A DNA stretch of 64,000 nucleotides from Pirellula sp. SH-Sr6A (GTDB lineage: Bacteria > Planctomycetota > Planctomycetia > Pirellulales > Pirellulaceae): positions 4,569,988 to 4,633,987 of the forward strand of contig NZ_CP011272.1 in assembly GCF_001610875.1 (NCBI RefSeq), given 5' to 3'. Shown piece after piece: positions 54,101 through 63,183 of this stretch. Both the position numbers and the translations under genes were made by a program. The notes below the pieces were generated by a model, which saw nothing but the letters and a program-made list of their open reading frames with translations, was not told the origin of the DNA and made no database searches. Position 1 is the stretch's first letter, and every line of letters starts with the position of its first letter.

Positions 54101-54483
54101 TTGAAGCGGTCAGCCGTGTGCAAGTGGAATCGATCACCGATAAAGGGCGTGTGACCATGGAGGGACACAGCCTCAAGTACGCAGCCAAAGAAGATACCGT
54201 GATCGTCTCCGGTTCGCCTCGGCAAGCTGCCTTGTTCACCCTTTATCCCAATGACGGTTCCCCCAGCGACTTCATCGACACTCGACTACCCAACATCTCG
54301 ATCCAACTCAAGACCGGAGCGATCAAAGGAAATATCAGCCGAATCGAAGGACCGCTGCCACCGAATATGCAGCGAGCCAGCTCCCCCGGTTCCAGCAATC
54401 CCGGACAGCCTACCACAGGGTTACCTTCCAATCCGCTCCTGCCTGATCCCAGAGGAAGCGGCGGCTCCCTGCGTCCTCGGTAG
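51103..54483 (+). CDS. Very long LptA/LptC-like (OstA) LPS-transport protein
   Basis: About 1126 residues from the ATG at 51103, whose ATGA overlaps the kdsC stop. One N-terminal membrane helix (YLRVFVPLAICFAVYHLTFVPWI) is LptC-like. The rest is a long beta-rich periplasmic part with OstA-type repeats, for example IEGHFLTINLEQKLLS and LDLWLRPTDQNRIAKLQRF, the pattern of LptA/LptC/LptD bridge domains. Pro/Ser/Gln-rich linkers sit near residues 540-620 and at the C-terminus. E. coli LptA and LptC are each <200 residues, so a single chain could span the whole periplasm. The next gene, DUF1552, is convergent. Confidence 0.75.
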   Translation: MIFSREYLRVFVPLAICFAVYHLTFVPWINHKTRSTERRWSAAVLPDADEWWDVFFREDSWQRKSPQVLTTESGTLLYRERVEISETRWHIKPLTILIPQRSSGASKRAILISNPEGAEIQFQRRPDWTSEPPPVETGRLLGQIQIYSPPVEGSSNSGLLIETSEVRIEKRQIWTDKGIKMQMGDSLIEGHFLTINLEQKLLSTEEPVPPGVKTPFDGLESMELTYVDRVRIGLKNGGLWPSDKIKDAAQRPAHAVLKCGGRFTFHFQQSEAMLRGGVHMEHRVEGLPIDTFDCEDLTMQIGFHDDPIQPAPDASEPRKPSPWKLDKLTAVGALGKTPSDRSGWMKLLAPGMQVEALGQRLFIDFLNGEIHLSNTLPLTVAQESSPVYLRRENMQVWAPEILFGNPKLFQKSNTGATAPIDRLGTVVASGPGVAQMESERETWKLSWGQKLLVRPSDQLDVVSIVGSANINNSTQGTFVADKLDLWLRPTDQNRIAKLQRFYLNEPVPRWLPEAMTASGDVRVESPQLIAHVQKMNLKFRYPESDSELALASSTSSSQSGPTPSALPQLPAQFPQPSIGAGGNANPNVVRQPTNLLSGGAASVQDIVPPPRPDPLSVAANSLDMVVKSVGKKSSVEGLSLEGPFEMRKEMLDSASPWPFTASGKQLRMIEVAPETMDLYIMGEPARITVGRGEVVAPELKLTQSENVFHIDHPGELVIPPEAIPLQPETPGAATLVSVPGLGLPNTLSNGSPSPTANSSLVKWLEPPRLRWGERMTFDGKIARFGGGVDLTCRIQSAADTISHIFVQSRSLSVEMAQAIALQPTRTPGGPKAQVEIIRFEEDVDIKMAETDLAMQRRSAEHMRLPRLDIYAPTQTFLGYGPGEVWSRRYAMTASLPAFGTPATTTSSKTNTLQCLHLSFTGRLEGDLRTKKASFFDRIDALMGPIASWEDQVNVHRAERLGKNQTRLSADQLNLFDGGELSYNQISPSNRGEAPPPAWELEAVSRVQVESITDKGRVTMEGHSLKYAAKEDTVIVSGSPRQAALFTLYPNDGSPSDFIDTRLPNISIQLKTGAIKGNISRIEGPLPPNMQRASSPGSSNPGQPTTGLPSNPLLPDPRGSGGSLRPR

Positions 54484-54514
54484 TTCGATGGCATCGTGGC
54501 CCATTCCAGGGCGA

Positions 54515-55897
54515 TTAGAGGGTCTCAATCCTGCCATTGGAATCGCCGAACGAGTCGACTTCGACTCCGAACTCGTTCAACATCGTGACGAACAAGTTCG
54601 ACATCGGTTGCTTTTCGAGAGCGCGGTATTGCCCCGGATGGAATCTTCCTCCCGCATGCCCTGCGAGGATCACCGGTAAGTTCTCATGCGTGTGACGATT
54701 GCCATCGGCGATCGCACCGCCATACACGATCATGGAATTGTGCAAAATCGATTGCCCATCGATGTCTTCCATACGCGAAAGTCGATCCAAAAACTTCGCG
54801 AACGACTCCAAATAGTACTGGTCGATTCTCGCTACTTTTTTCGCCAACTCCGGCACGCGTTGATTGTGCGTGAGGTAGTGATGCCCCTCTGGAATACCAA
54901 TTTGCGGGAAGATCTTGTTACTACCGTCGTACGCAAGGAGCAATGTCGCGATCCGTGTCGAATCGGTTTGGAACGCGAGAGCGAGCATGTCGTACATAAT
55001 CTCCATATAGGAGGCAAAGTCTGGAGGGATGCCGACGGGCTGTGGCTGTGTGGTGGATGGGGCCTCTTCGAACTTCTCCGCAGCTTCGATACGCTTTTCC
55101 ATCTCGCGGACCACGCTCAAGTATTCGTCGAACTTGCGACGATCGTTGATGCCCAAATTGCGTTCCAAGCTCTTCGCTTCTTCGAGAACAAAATCGAGCA
55201 CGCTCCGCTGTGTCGCTTGCCTCTGCAAGAAGTTCTTTTCCCTTTCACCAGGCTCTCCCGCACCGAAAAGCCTTTCAAAAACCAACCTAGGATTCGCTTC
55301 AGGCGTCATCGGGGTCGTGGGGGAACTCCATGCCAAATTGTATTGGTAGGCGCACGCGTAGCCGGAATCGCAACTCCCTGAATTGCGAATCAAGTCCGAG
55401 GTCAGCTCGAGCGAAGGAAACCGTGTGACGCTCCCCAATCGTTGCGCTGCGACTTGGTCGATCGACACGCCCACTTGGATATCGCTCCCTGCCGTTTTTC
55501 GCGCGCGCATGCCGGTTAAGAATGTTGCATTGGCTCTCGCATGATCGCCAGCCCCATCCGGACCTGCCGTGGCATTGATGTGATCCAGTCCACCGAGGAC
55601 TTGAAAATGGGATTTCACCGGCTCCAAGGGCAGCATCGTTTCGTTCAGCTCAAATCCCTCTTTAGGGAACCAATGGTCCTGCTGGACTCCGTTTGGAATC
55701 GACATGAATGCCATGCGCAGCGGAGCGCCGGTGGCTGTCACCGCTTGCCGCCCCGATGCCACTGCTGCACGAACATTCCGGCCCGCCCCCCATGACAACA
55801 TTGCCGGGACAGCAATCGACAATCCGGAGGCTCGCAGAAAGGCGCGACGGTGCAACATCTTGTTTTCCCGGTGAATTCGGTAGTTTTGTTTCATCAT
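54515..55897 (-). CDS. DUF1552 protein, Tat-exported
   Basis: 460 residues. A twin-arginine signal (HRRAFLRASGLSIAVPAML) marks export of a folded protein. The body matches the DUF1552 family: PNGVQQDHWFPKEG, FQVLGGLDHINA, FLTGMRARKT, and the C-terminal YGGAIADGNRHTHENLPVILAGHAGG. Several such proteins occur in planctomycete genomes, nearly always next to DUF1592/DUF1588 cytochrome proteins. Biochemical role unknown. It starts 20 bases after the DUF1592 gene. Confidence 0.93.
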   Translation of the reverse strand: MMKQNYRIHRENKMLHRRAFLRASGLSIAVPAMLSWGAGRNVRAAVASGRQAVTATGAPLRMAFMSIPNGVQQDHWFPKEGFELNETMLPLEPVKSHFQVLGGLDHINATAGPDGAGDHARANATFLTGMRARKTAGSDIQVGVSIDQVAAQRLGSVTRFPSLELTSDLIRNSGSCDSGYACAYQYNLAWSSPTTPMTPEANPRLVFERLFGAGEPGEREKNFLQRQATQRSVLDFVLEEAKSLERNLGINDRRKFDEYLSVVREMEKRIEAAEKFEEAPSTTQPQPVGIPPDFASYMEIMYDMLALAFQTDSTRIATLLLAYDGSNKIFPQIGIPEGHHYLTHNQRVPELAKKVARIDQYYLESFAKFLDRLSRMEDIDGQSILHNSMIVYGGAIADGNRHTHENLPVILAGHAGGRFHPGQYRALEKQPMSNLFVTMLNEFGVEVDSFGDSNGRIETL

Positions 55898-55917
55898 CGA
55901 TTCGCTTTGCAGAGAGG

Positions 55918-58467
55918 TTAGGGTTGTCGAGTTATATAGCGTTGGTTTTGGAAAGGGGATGACTGGATCACTCCGTCGAGCAATACGCGAAACTTACCTC
56001 CGTTTTGCTCCAGAGCTTCGACGATTTTGTCGACGCTGTGCTCGTCGGTGGGTTCGATCCCCCACCCCAATGCGAAGGTCATCAGTTTTTCCGTGACACA
56101 GCGGTACAAGTCGCCGGCATGGTTCTGCCGCAAAACCTTCTTGAGTTCCCGAATGTCTTGAAAGGACTCGCCGGTGATCAAGCTTCCAGTCGGATCGATT
56201 GCCACCCCCTTTTCATCGGTGCGCCACATTCCGAGGGCGTTGAAGTTCTCCAGCGCCAGTCCCAGCGGATCCATACGCGCGTGACAGGAAGCGCAAAGAG
56301 CGGATTCGCGATGGACTGACAGCAACTCGCGCAAACTCGGCTCGCGTCCTTCAAATCGAGATCCTGAATCCTCTAACTCTGGAACAGCCGCAGGAGCCGG
56401 CGGGGCAGGGGTCCCTAGCAAATTATCCAAAACGAACAGTCCTCGCTTGACTGGCGACGTGCGCGTCGGATTCGACGTTACCAAAAGCATGGATGCGTGG
56501 GTCATCACCCCACCTCGCGGACTGTCCGGCGGCAATTCGACACGACGCATCTCGTCTCCCCGCACTCCGGAAATGCCGTAGTGCTCCGCCAACCGCTCAT
56601 TCAGGAACGTATAGTCGCAGTCGAACAAATCGAGCAGGGACCGATCTTCCGTAACAATATGCTCCACCAGCATCTCCGTCTCGCGTCGCATCGCACGCTT
56701 CAAATCGGCATTGAATCGGTCCGACACCTCGCGCAACTCTTGGAACCTTGCTCGATCCTTTTGTTCACTCGGATCGACCGGCTCACCCGGTCTACGTCGA
56801 AACCGCCCGCGAAATGCCTCCCTCAAACGATCGAATTCCTCTTGATGCCCCAGAACGACCAAGGGGTCGATAGCGATCTGCGTCACATCGCGAGTCCGAA
56901 GCCACTGGCCAACGAAGTTCGAAACGAATTGCGAGGCTTTGGGATCTCTTAGCATCCGATCGACTTGCGGTCCGAGATTGGCTCGCAACGCCCCTTTCTC
57001 AGCCAAACCGATCAACTCGCCATCGGGCATGGTCGACCACAAAAAATAGGAGAGTCGCGCCGCCAGCGTCCGCTCGTCCGTCGGCCCGTAGGCTCGATTT
57101 TCATCACCTTCGATAGGGGGATCGATCCGAAACAGAAATCGAGGTGAAGCCAACACGCTCACCATTGCCTCGGCGATTCCGGACTCAAAGGTTGCTCCCG
57201 GCAAACGCCACTTCCCTTCTGCGATGGTGACCAGTCTCTCCACCGTCGATCGCTCGACCGGTCCTCGGAACGCTCGGGATGCGAATCGCTCCAGCAACTC
57301 CAACGCGTATTCCCTTCGTTGCTCCGGCGCATCGGGTGGTTCCGGCCTGGTAAAGAATCGCTCGTAATGAGGTGGGGCAACAAGCTTTGTCGTGCCCGTC
57401 GGCCCTTCGATCCTCACATAAGCGATCTCGAAGCGAACATTGGTGGACATTCCTGGAGCGCTCTTTTCTTCCTCGTCGCTCTTCGGTGCAACAGGCTGTA
57501 ATTCAAACTCGATGCGGTGATCTCCTGCTTCGAGTTGCTCTCGATACTCGCTGACCAAAAGCTTGTTCTCGTTCCACCCGTACTCCTCGTCACTCTTTAG
57601 TTGATCGTCCCAACGAACCCAAACGCGGTAGCGAGCTGGATCAAAATCAAAGGATCCGTGCAGTTTCACTCCGATGTTGATACGGTATTCGCCTGCCTCG
57701 GAGACTTGCAGGGACCGCACGACCTTGGCGGGGACTTTTCCATCCACCGAGCTTCCTTTCATGGGTTCGCCATTCTTCAAGAAATCGCGCCCCGTGAATT
57801 CCTGCTTGGGAACGATCTTGGACACCGTCGGCACCGCTAGATCGACCACCAATCGTGCCGCCTTGAGATACTTCTCCATCAACATCGGCGAAAAGGAAAG
57901 AGCGTCTCCAACGTTATCAAAGCCGTGCCCCGAGTCGTCGGGTGGGAAGAACAAACTCGCATCGAACGTGATCCCCATCAAGTCTTGGATGGTATTGCCG
58001 TATTCGGCGCGGTTCAATCGACGAATGACACCGCGCCCAGGATCTGGATTCATCAAATCGATCCCGAAGGCCTCGGTTTTCACCCACGTAGCGAGCATCT
58101 CCTTTTCGGCATCGCTCAACCGTTCCGAGCCGGAAGGTGGCATGATTCCTGCGCGCACGTTCTTCAGGGCTTTCCACCAGATGTCGGCGTGCGACGCATG
58201 ATCGGTTTCCTTGGCGATCCCTTCGAAGGAAACATTTCCTTCGCTGTTTTCATCGTTATGGCAATCCGAACAAACCCGCTCGAGAAGGGGACGGATGTGT
58301 TCGACGAAATCGACGCGTTCCACCGGTGCCGAAGCAGGAACGACTGATGAGTCGACGGCAGGGGATTGAGCCTGGATCGATGAGCCTGCCAGCGAGAAAC
58401 AAGCAGCCACCGCAAATCGGGAAATACCGATCCCGACAGCGCCGGAATCAAAATTGAGACGTTTCAT
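55918..58467 (-). CDS. DUF1587/1592/1588/1585 multidomain protein with N-terminal cytochrome c motif
   Basis: 849 residues with a signal peptide (GISRFAVAACFSLAGSSIQA). Cys motif CSDCHNDEN is a c-type heme site. The typical planctomycete domain order is visible: heme/DUF1587 (RRLNRAEYGNTIQDLMGI), a carbohydrate-binding-like insertion, DUF1592 (LAARLSYFLWSTMPDGEL), DUF1588 (HYGISGVRGDEMRRVELP...RGLFVLDNLLGTPAPPAP...CASCHARMDPLGLALEN, with a second CxxCH) and DUF1585. Function is unproven; often proposed in polymer degradation or redox. It precedes the DUF1552 gene by 20 bases. Confidence 0.93.
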   Translation of the reverse strand: MKRLNFDSGAVGIGISRFAVAACFSLAGSSIQAQSPAVDSSVVPASAPVERVDFVEHIRPLLERVCSDCHNDENSEGNVSFEGIAKETDHASHADIWWKALKNVRAGIMPPSGSERLSDAEKEMLATWVKTEAFGIDLMNPDPGRGVIRRLNRAEYGNTIQDLMGITFDASLFFPPDDSGHGFDNVGDALSFSPMLMEKYLKAARLVVDLAVPTVSKIVPKQEFTGRDFLKNGEPMKGSSVDGKVPAKVVRSLQVSEAGEYRINIGVKLHGSFDFDPARYRVWVRWDDQLKSDEEYGWNENKLLVSEYREQLEAGDHRIEFELQPVAPKSDEEEKSAPGMSTNVRFEIAYVRIEGPTGTTKLVAPPHYERFFTRPEPPDAPEQRREYALELLERFASRAFRGPVERSTVERLVTIAEGKWRLPGATFESGIAEAMVSVLASPRFLFRIDPPIEGDENRAYGPTDERTLAARLSYFLWSTMPDGELIGLAEKGALRANLGPQVDRMLRDPKASQFVSNFVGQWLRTRDVTQIAIDPLVVLGHQEEFDRLREAFRGRFRRRPGEPVDPSEQKDRARFQELREVSDRFNADLKRAMRRETEMLVEHIVTEDRSLLDLFDCDYTFLNERLAEHYGISGVRGDEMRRVELPPDSPRGGVMTHASMLLVTSNPTRTSPVKRGLFVLDNLLGTPAPPAPAAVPELEDSGSRFEGREPSLRELLSVHRESALCASCHARMDPLGLALENFNALGMWRTDEKGVAIDPTGSLITGESFQDIRELKKVLRQNHAGDLYRCVTEKLMTFALGWGIEPTDEHSVDKIVEALEQNGGKFRVLLDGVIQSSPFQNQRYITRQP

Positions 58468-58562
58468 AGGGCATCCATCGGGAGGTCACGGATTTTGCCC
58501 TAGCATTGTAACGGCTTCGAGTATGCGCCGCATTGTTTTGGCGTGGTTGAAGAAATGACCCC

Positions 58563-59870
58563 CTAACGGCGGAGGGATTGGCTTTGCAAGCTTTGAACCA
58601 GTTCCGGGGTGGGATCGTTGATTTCCCACTTCTGGCTTTGACCATTCTCTTCGAACAAAACGGTTAGTTTCGGGCGAACGGGAGCAGGCCGATCCGGGAT
58701 TGCGGCAGCGACTGTGGGTGGGACCGCAGCGATGGCTTGAGCAACCTCCCCCGACTCCGGATGGGTGAAGAGCCGGTTCAATCCCAGCCTCATCAACTGC
58801 TGATAGACCACTTCGGGTGCGTTGTAGAGCCCTTCGTTCAACTCGTTGTCGGCCGCATAGCAGACGCCGATCAACTCGCCGCGCGCGTTGAACAATCCTC
58901 CCCCGCTACGACCTTGAACCGGCGCCCCATACACCTCGACATTGGGAGCTCCCAAATAGCGATTGAGCTTGGTAATTCGCGAATCGCGGCGCGAAGGATT
59001 GGTCCCATGATCGCAGCCCCAGCTATAGACCGCGTCTCCCTCGTTGAGCTTCTCCCGATGGTTCATCAAGCGCGCGGTCGGAACCACTCCTTCCGGACGA
59101 AAACTGATCAATCCAATGTCTGCCTCGCCCGCTTGAAAGTCGATCAAGGTGGCGTTGTACGTACGTGGCTGTCCCCCGAAAAAGGTCTCGACCAGAATGC
59201 GGGTGCCACCTCGCGTGTCGCGAAACAGGTGACCGCACGTCAGTACGAGAGCTTCTCCCTGGAATGTATCGATAATGGTCCCGGTGCCGATCGCTTCGTG
59301 CTGCGGCTCGTCGACCCGAATCCTGACCGTCGCTTCGGCAGGGTTGGAGGGAGGACGCGGTTCGGAACGATTCCGTTCGATGGCTGGCGCGCGGTGGGAG
59401 GCCGGCGTGAGTGCAAGATTCGTACTGGTTGGGACATCGGATAAAGGGACGGCCGCCGATGGGGACTGACCCCTTACGACAGACGCAACGCTTGAGGGCG
59501 AAAGAACCCGAATACTGTCGACCGACGAAGCAGCCAGCATCCGGCGAGCCAGCTCGTCGAATTGAGGCTCTCCGATCAAACGATCCACCTCGCGACCATT
59601 TCGAATCAATACAACGGTCGGATACTTCTCAATGTGCCAACGGGCTACCAAGGACTTTTCTCGAGCACCGTCGAGTGTTCGAATCGCCCACCCCGACTCA
59701 ATCGCTCGCTGAACAGACCCTTGCACCGAACGGCACGCAGGACATTCGGCCTTGGTAAAGAACAATGCGACGCAATCTCCCACTCGGTTTTCAAAGGAGA
59801 GCAATCGCTGACTGCAACTCAGCGCCGCCATCCAAACCAGCGCGGCAGCAATCGTCTTCAACCCTCGCAT
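58563..59870 (-). CDS. Thioredoxin-like/trypsin-like fusion protein
   Basis: 435 residues with a signal peptide (MRGLKTIAAALVWMAALS). Residues ~30-110 are thioredoxin-like with the redox motif AECPACRSV (Cys43/Cys46) and YPTVVLIRNGREVDRLIG. A Ser/Pro-rich linker leads to a trypsin-like domain: His in VLTCGHLFRD, Asp in GEADIGLISF and Ser in QGRSGGGLF, a complete triad. A short C-terminal region follows. Both domains would be extracytoplasmic. I know of no common family with this order, although similar domains occur separately in planctomycetes. Confidence 0.82.
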   Translation of the reverse strand: MRGLKTIAAALVWMAALSCSQRLLSFENRVGDCVALFFTKAECPACRSVQGSVQRAIESGWAIRTLDGAREKSLVARWHIEKYPTVVLIRNGREVDRLIGEPQFDELARRMLAASSVDSIRVLSPSSVASVVRGQSPSAAVPLSDVPTSTNLALTPASHRAPAIERNRSEPRPPSNPAEATVRIRVDEPQHEAIGTGTIIDTFQGEALVLTCGHLFRDTRGGTRILVETFFGGQPRTYNATLIDFQAGEADIGLISFRPEGVVPTARLMNHREKLNEGDAVYSWGCDHGTNPSRRDSRITKLNRYLGAPNVEVYGAPVQGRSGGGLFNARGELIGVCYAADNELNEGLYNAPEVVYQQLMRLGLNRLFTHPESGEVAQAIAAVPPTVAAAIPDRPAPVRPKLTVLFEENGQSQKWEINDPTPELVQSLQSQSLRR

Positions 59871-59963
59871 AGCTTCGTTCCCTAGCCTCGTGAAATCCTT
59901 TTCAATCCGAGAAGGGGCGGAGTTTCGCGAATTTGGGAAACCGACGCAAGATCAGCTTGTTTG

Positions 59964-60860
59964 CTAGCGTTCCCCAAACCTGTGGACGACCTCTAAGGAA
60001 TCTTTCGTCGGCTGGGTGAGGTCCCACCGGAAAATCGCGCTCGCGCGTGGGTCAGCAATCCACAAGCTATTCCCTTCGATATGCAATCCCACGGGATTGA
60101 TGAGCTTATCTCCCGAATCCAGCTTGCTCGGGCTCCCCGAGGCAGGGATTCGCCAGACGCATTTTCCATAGCCGTCCGAAACAAATGCGTCGCCGTTCGC
60201 ATGCACGCGAACCTGGTGCGCGAACTGGAACACCGGATCCTCCACCACCTTCTCTATCGACTTGTCCGGCAGGACCCGCAGCAGCGGCGACTTGCCATGG
60301 CTCACGACCCATAGTCGGTTCTGGCTGTCGATCGCCACCCCCCGCGGGGCTGGGACTTTCACGTGGACCTCGGTCGTGCCCGATTTGGCATCCACGCGAA
60401 AAACGGTGTGGAGTTCCAAGTCGGCGACGAACAAGTCGCCGTTGGCCGCCACGGCGATATCCATGGGAATCCCTATCTTCCCCCCCGTGACTCCAATCGG
60501 TTTGGCCAAGGCGTCGAACCGGTAGACCTCGCGCGTGGACGAATCACCAGCCATCAAACTCCCATCCGGCGCGACGGTCAAACATCGAACGGCATTGAGA
60601 GGAGTGCGAAATTTTGGAGAACCTTGGAAGTGCGGTTTTACCTCTTTCCCCTCCAGCAGCCAGACCGTTGCGTTGCCCCGGTCCGCAATGAAGAGCTTCC
60701 CTCCCCCACCCGCTACGGCGAGGGGGTACGAATCTCCCTCGGCTGCTCGAACGGCCCCTGGGGACTGAACAGCCCAACCGAAGAACAACCAGACCAGTCG
60801 CAAAAGAACCCATCTCCCCTTCTCGGAACGGGGCGGACATGTAGCGGCACAGAAAACCAT
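59964..60860 (-). CDS. NHL/SMP-30-like beta-propeller protein, exported
   Basis: About 298 residues from the ATG at 60860; an earlier in-frame ATG is possible. A signal-like LLRLVWLFFGWAVQSPGAVRA precedes a series of ~45-residue repeats with the pattern of NHL/SMP30 blades: PLAVAGGGGKLFIADRGNATVW, IAVAANGDLFVADLELHTVFRV and VRVHANGDAFVSDGYGKCVWRI. The fold is a likely six-bladed propeller that binds ligands or sugars. No catalytic site is assigned. It lies after tmk in the minus direction but with a 240-base gap. Confidence 0.72.
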   Translation of the reverse strand: MVFCAATCPPRSEKGRWVLLRLVWLFFGWAVQSPGAVRAAEGDSYPLAVAGGGGKLFIADRGNATVWLLEGKEVKPHFQGSPKFRTPLNAVRCLTVAPDGSLMAGDSSTREVYRFDALAKPIGVTGGKIGIPMDIAVAANGDLFVADLELHTVFRVDAKSGTTEVHVKVPAPRGVAIDSQNRLWVVSHGKSPLLRVLPDKSIEKVVEDPVFQFAHQVRVHANGDAFVSDGYGKCVWRIPASGSPSKLDSGDKLINPVGLHIEGNSLWIADPRASAIFRWDLTQPTKDSLEVVHRFGER

Positions 60861-61100
60861 ATCGCAAACTTCTTGATCATCGATCGGAATAAAGAACGGT
60901 CTCAACAACCCTACAGCATAACGCAGACAAGGAATTTCCTACCCCCTTGCGCATTCAAAATAGACTGAATCCATCAACACCCCAGAACCGCAACACGTTC
61001 CAAACCTCCCGAGCGCCCGTGCCAATGGAGGTAGGAGGAACTCCAAGGAAATGGGGATCGACCGGAAACCGCGCCCCATTTGGATAGTGACGAACGAACC

Positions 61101-61709
61101 TTAAGGCTCGATCACAAATCGTGAGATCGCGGCATGGATAGTCTCGACATCTTGTGTGGCATCCACGATCACATGCTTTTCCCCTGCTTTGGCGACTTGC
61201 TCGAGAAACCCCTGTCGCACGCGCTCAAAGTATTCCAGCCCCCGCTTCTCCAATCGATCTTGGCCTCGTTGAATCCTTTGGAACGCTACTTCCGGAGGCA
61301 AATCGAGAAGGATGGTCTTGTTTGGCCGAAGCCCCTGCGTGGCAATGTGTCCTACCTGCCAGAGGGATTCGGTATCCAGTCCCCCCGCCGAACCTTGGTA
61401 TACGACGTTCGCGAGAAGAAATCGGTCGCACACGACCGTATCCCCCCGTTGGATCGCTGGCAGAACAAGATCCTGCACCAATTGGGCTCGCGCGGCCATG
61501 TACAAAAGCATCTCGGATGTGCTGCAAAGCGGGATATCCTCCCGATGGAGCAAAATCTCGCGTATCGATTCCCCCAGCGGCGTGCTACCTGGATCCCGCA
61601 GGCGTGTTACGCGATGCCCTCGAGTGCGAAGAAGCTCGCTAAGCAGATCCATCTGGGTCGATTTCCCCGCACCATCGATGCCATCGATCGTAATAAACAT
61701 ACTTGTCAT
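61101..61709 (-). CDS. tmk: Thymidylate kinase
   Basis: 202 residues. Phosphorylates dTMP to dTDP. The P-loop is ITIDGIDGAGKSTQMD. RLRDPGSTPLGE is the dTMP-binding loop, CDRFLLANVVYQG is the DRF motif and RGQDRLEKRGLEYFERVR the lid region. Length and order are normal. The start follows 180 bases of divergent spacer with the LOG gene. Confidence 0.95.
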   Translation of the reverse strand: MTSMFITIDGIDGAGKSTQMDLLSELLRTRGHRVTRLRDPGSTPLGESIREILLHREDIPLCSTSEMLLYMAARAQLVQDLVLPAIQRGDTVVCDRFLLANVVYQGSAGGLDTESLWQVGHIATQGLRPNKTILLDLPPEVAFQRIQRGQDRLEKRGLEYFERVRQGFLEQVAKAGEKHVIVDATQDVETIHAAISRFVIEP

Positions 61710-61886
61710 TGGTTAAGAATCCTGTATCCCTCTTCCACCTGCCTACGCGAGCGATTGATTCCCGCTCTCGATTCGCATCGCGTTTCGCAATGCGCTGGAA
61801 ACGCATGATTTTTCCTCGCGAATCGAATGTGGTATCTTATCGACTCCTCTTCTGCCTTCGAAGCCTTGAATTCCCTTGGAGCACGC

Positions 61887-62972
61887 ATGAGCGATTCAGA
61901 AAAAGAGCTTCCACCACTTCAGCCCCCCGTTCCACCCGCAGCCGTGCCCGTTCCACCCGCGGCCCTGGGCGAAGACGAAAAGGCAAGACCTCAGCCGGCC
62001 GATGAACCTTCCTTCGCCCTGGAGAGCGAAGATTTGATCGACATGATGAAGCGGACGGTCGACCGGCTTCACTTGGACGGGACCGCCCGAGGGGACTTGA
62101 AAATTCTAAGCCGCTCGCTTCGAGAGCTCCGATACGCATTCAAGGTTTTCCAGCCCTTTCGAAGACGTCGCAAAGTAACGATCTTTGGTTCAGCCCGAAC
62201 ACCACCCGATCATCCCAATTACGTCCAAGCCTCTGCATTGGCAGCTCGGATGGCGGAATTGGGATGGATGGTCGTCACCGGTGCGGGGGGCGGAATCATG
62301 GAAGCGGGCCACAAGGGTGCGGGCCGTGAAATGTCGATGGGACTTAATATCATGCTCCCCTTCGAACAATCCGCGAATCCCTACATCCAAGGGGACCCGA
62401 AGCTCGTCACACTTAAATACTTCTTCACGCGCAAGCTCATGTTTATCAAGGAGTGCAGCGCCGTGGTCTGCTGCCCGGGTGGTTTTGGAACACTCGATGA
62501 GACACTCGAGATACTCACCCTCCTCCAAACCGGCAAACAAACCATGCTACCCCTTATTCTCCAAGACCAACCTGGAGGAAACTTCTGGAAGGGACTCGAG
62601 ACTTTTTTCATCCGCGAACTCTTAGAAAACAAACTCATTAGCCCTGAGGATGTTCACCTCTACCGCGTCAGCCACTCGGTCGAAGAAACCGTGGAGGAGA
62701 TCCTCGGCTTCTACCGCAATTACCATTCGATGCGCTATGTCGATGAGAACTTGGTTCTCCGACTGAACCACCGGCTTGAGGAACAGACGGTTGCAGACCT
62801 GAACAAAGAGTTCGCAGATATTGTGGTATCAGGACAGATCAGCCAGCGCGATGCGTTCCCGGAAGAATCCTCCGAAGTGGAGGTCGCGCACCTGCCCCGC
62901 CTCGTGTTCCATTTCAACCGGCGCAATTACGGCCGGCTCCGGCTCCTCATCAACGCCATCAATACTGTTTGA
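61887..62972 (+). CDS. LOG-family protein (TIGR00730-like) with N-terminal extension
   Basis: 361 residues from the ATG at 61887 (MSDSEKELPPLQPPV). Residues ~1-90 are Pro/Glu-rich. The Rossmann-like domain starts KVTIFGSARTPPDHPNY, then MVVTGAGGGIMEAGHKGAG and the signature CCPGGFGTLDETLEIL (PGGxGTxxE), as in cytokinin-riboside phosphoribohydrolase LOG/TIGR00730 proteins. Many bacterial members hydrolyse nucleoside monophosphates. The C-terminal ~110 residues are long for the family. Confidence 0.88.
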   Translation: MSDSEKELPPLQPPVPPAAVPVPPAALGEDEKARPQPADEPSFALESEDLIDMMKRTVDRLHLDGTARGDLKILSRSLRELRYAFKVFQPFRRRRKVTIFGSARTPPDHPNYVQASALAARMAELGWMVVTGAGGGIMEAGHKGAGREMSMGLNIMLPFEQSANPYIQGDPKLVTLKYFFTRKLMFIKECSAVVCCPGGFGTLDETLEILTLLQTGKQTMLPLILQDQPGGNFWKGLETFFIRELLENKLISPEDVHLYRVSHSVEETVEEILGFYRNYHSMRYVDENLVLRLNHRLEEQTVADLNKEFADIVVSGQISQRDAFPEESSEVEVAHLPRLVFHFNRRNYGRLRLLINAINTV

Positions 62973-63030
62973 TCTTGCAGGCGTCCGCTAGCTGAACCAA
63001 CAGGATTGGTTTAAACTACTGCCGCCGATC

Positions 63031-63049
63031 TGCAAACTTCGCGTTTGCA
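63031..63049 (+). other. Hairpin just before tRNA-Leu
   Basis: TGCAAAC (63031-63037) and GTTTGCA (63043-63049) are perfect inverted repeats with a TTCGC loop, 9 bases before the tRNA. It may end the LOG transcript or lie in the tRNA leader. Confidence 0.4.
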
Positions 63050-63057
63050 ATTACCAA

Positions 63058-63144
63058 GCCGCTGTGGCGAAATGGCAGACGCAGCAGACTTAAAATCTGC
63101 TGGGGCGTAATTGCCCCGTGTGGGTTCGAGTCCCACCAGCGGCA
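63058..63144 (+). tRNA. tRNA-Leu (anticodon TAA)
   Basis: An 87-base class II tRNA. The acceptor stem GCCGCTG (63058-63064) pairs with CAGCGGC (63137-63143), discriminator A at 63144. The anticodon arm GCAGA/TCTGC has the 7-base loop CTTAAAA, hence anticodon TAA. A long variable arm (GGGGC/GCCCC) and the T-arm loop GGTTCGAGTC confirm Leu. CCA is not encoded. Confidence 0.97.
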
Positions 63145-63183
63145 CTTGGTTGCTCTTCTCCTTTTCTCTTCAAACCGCCAACA

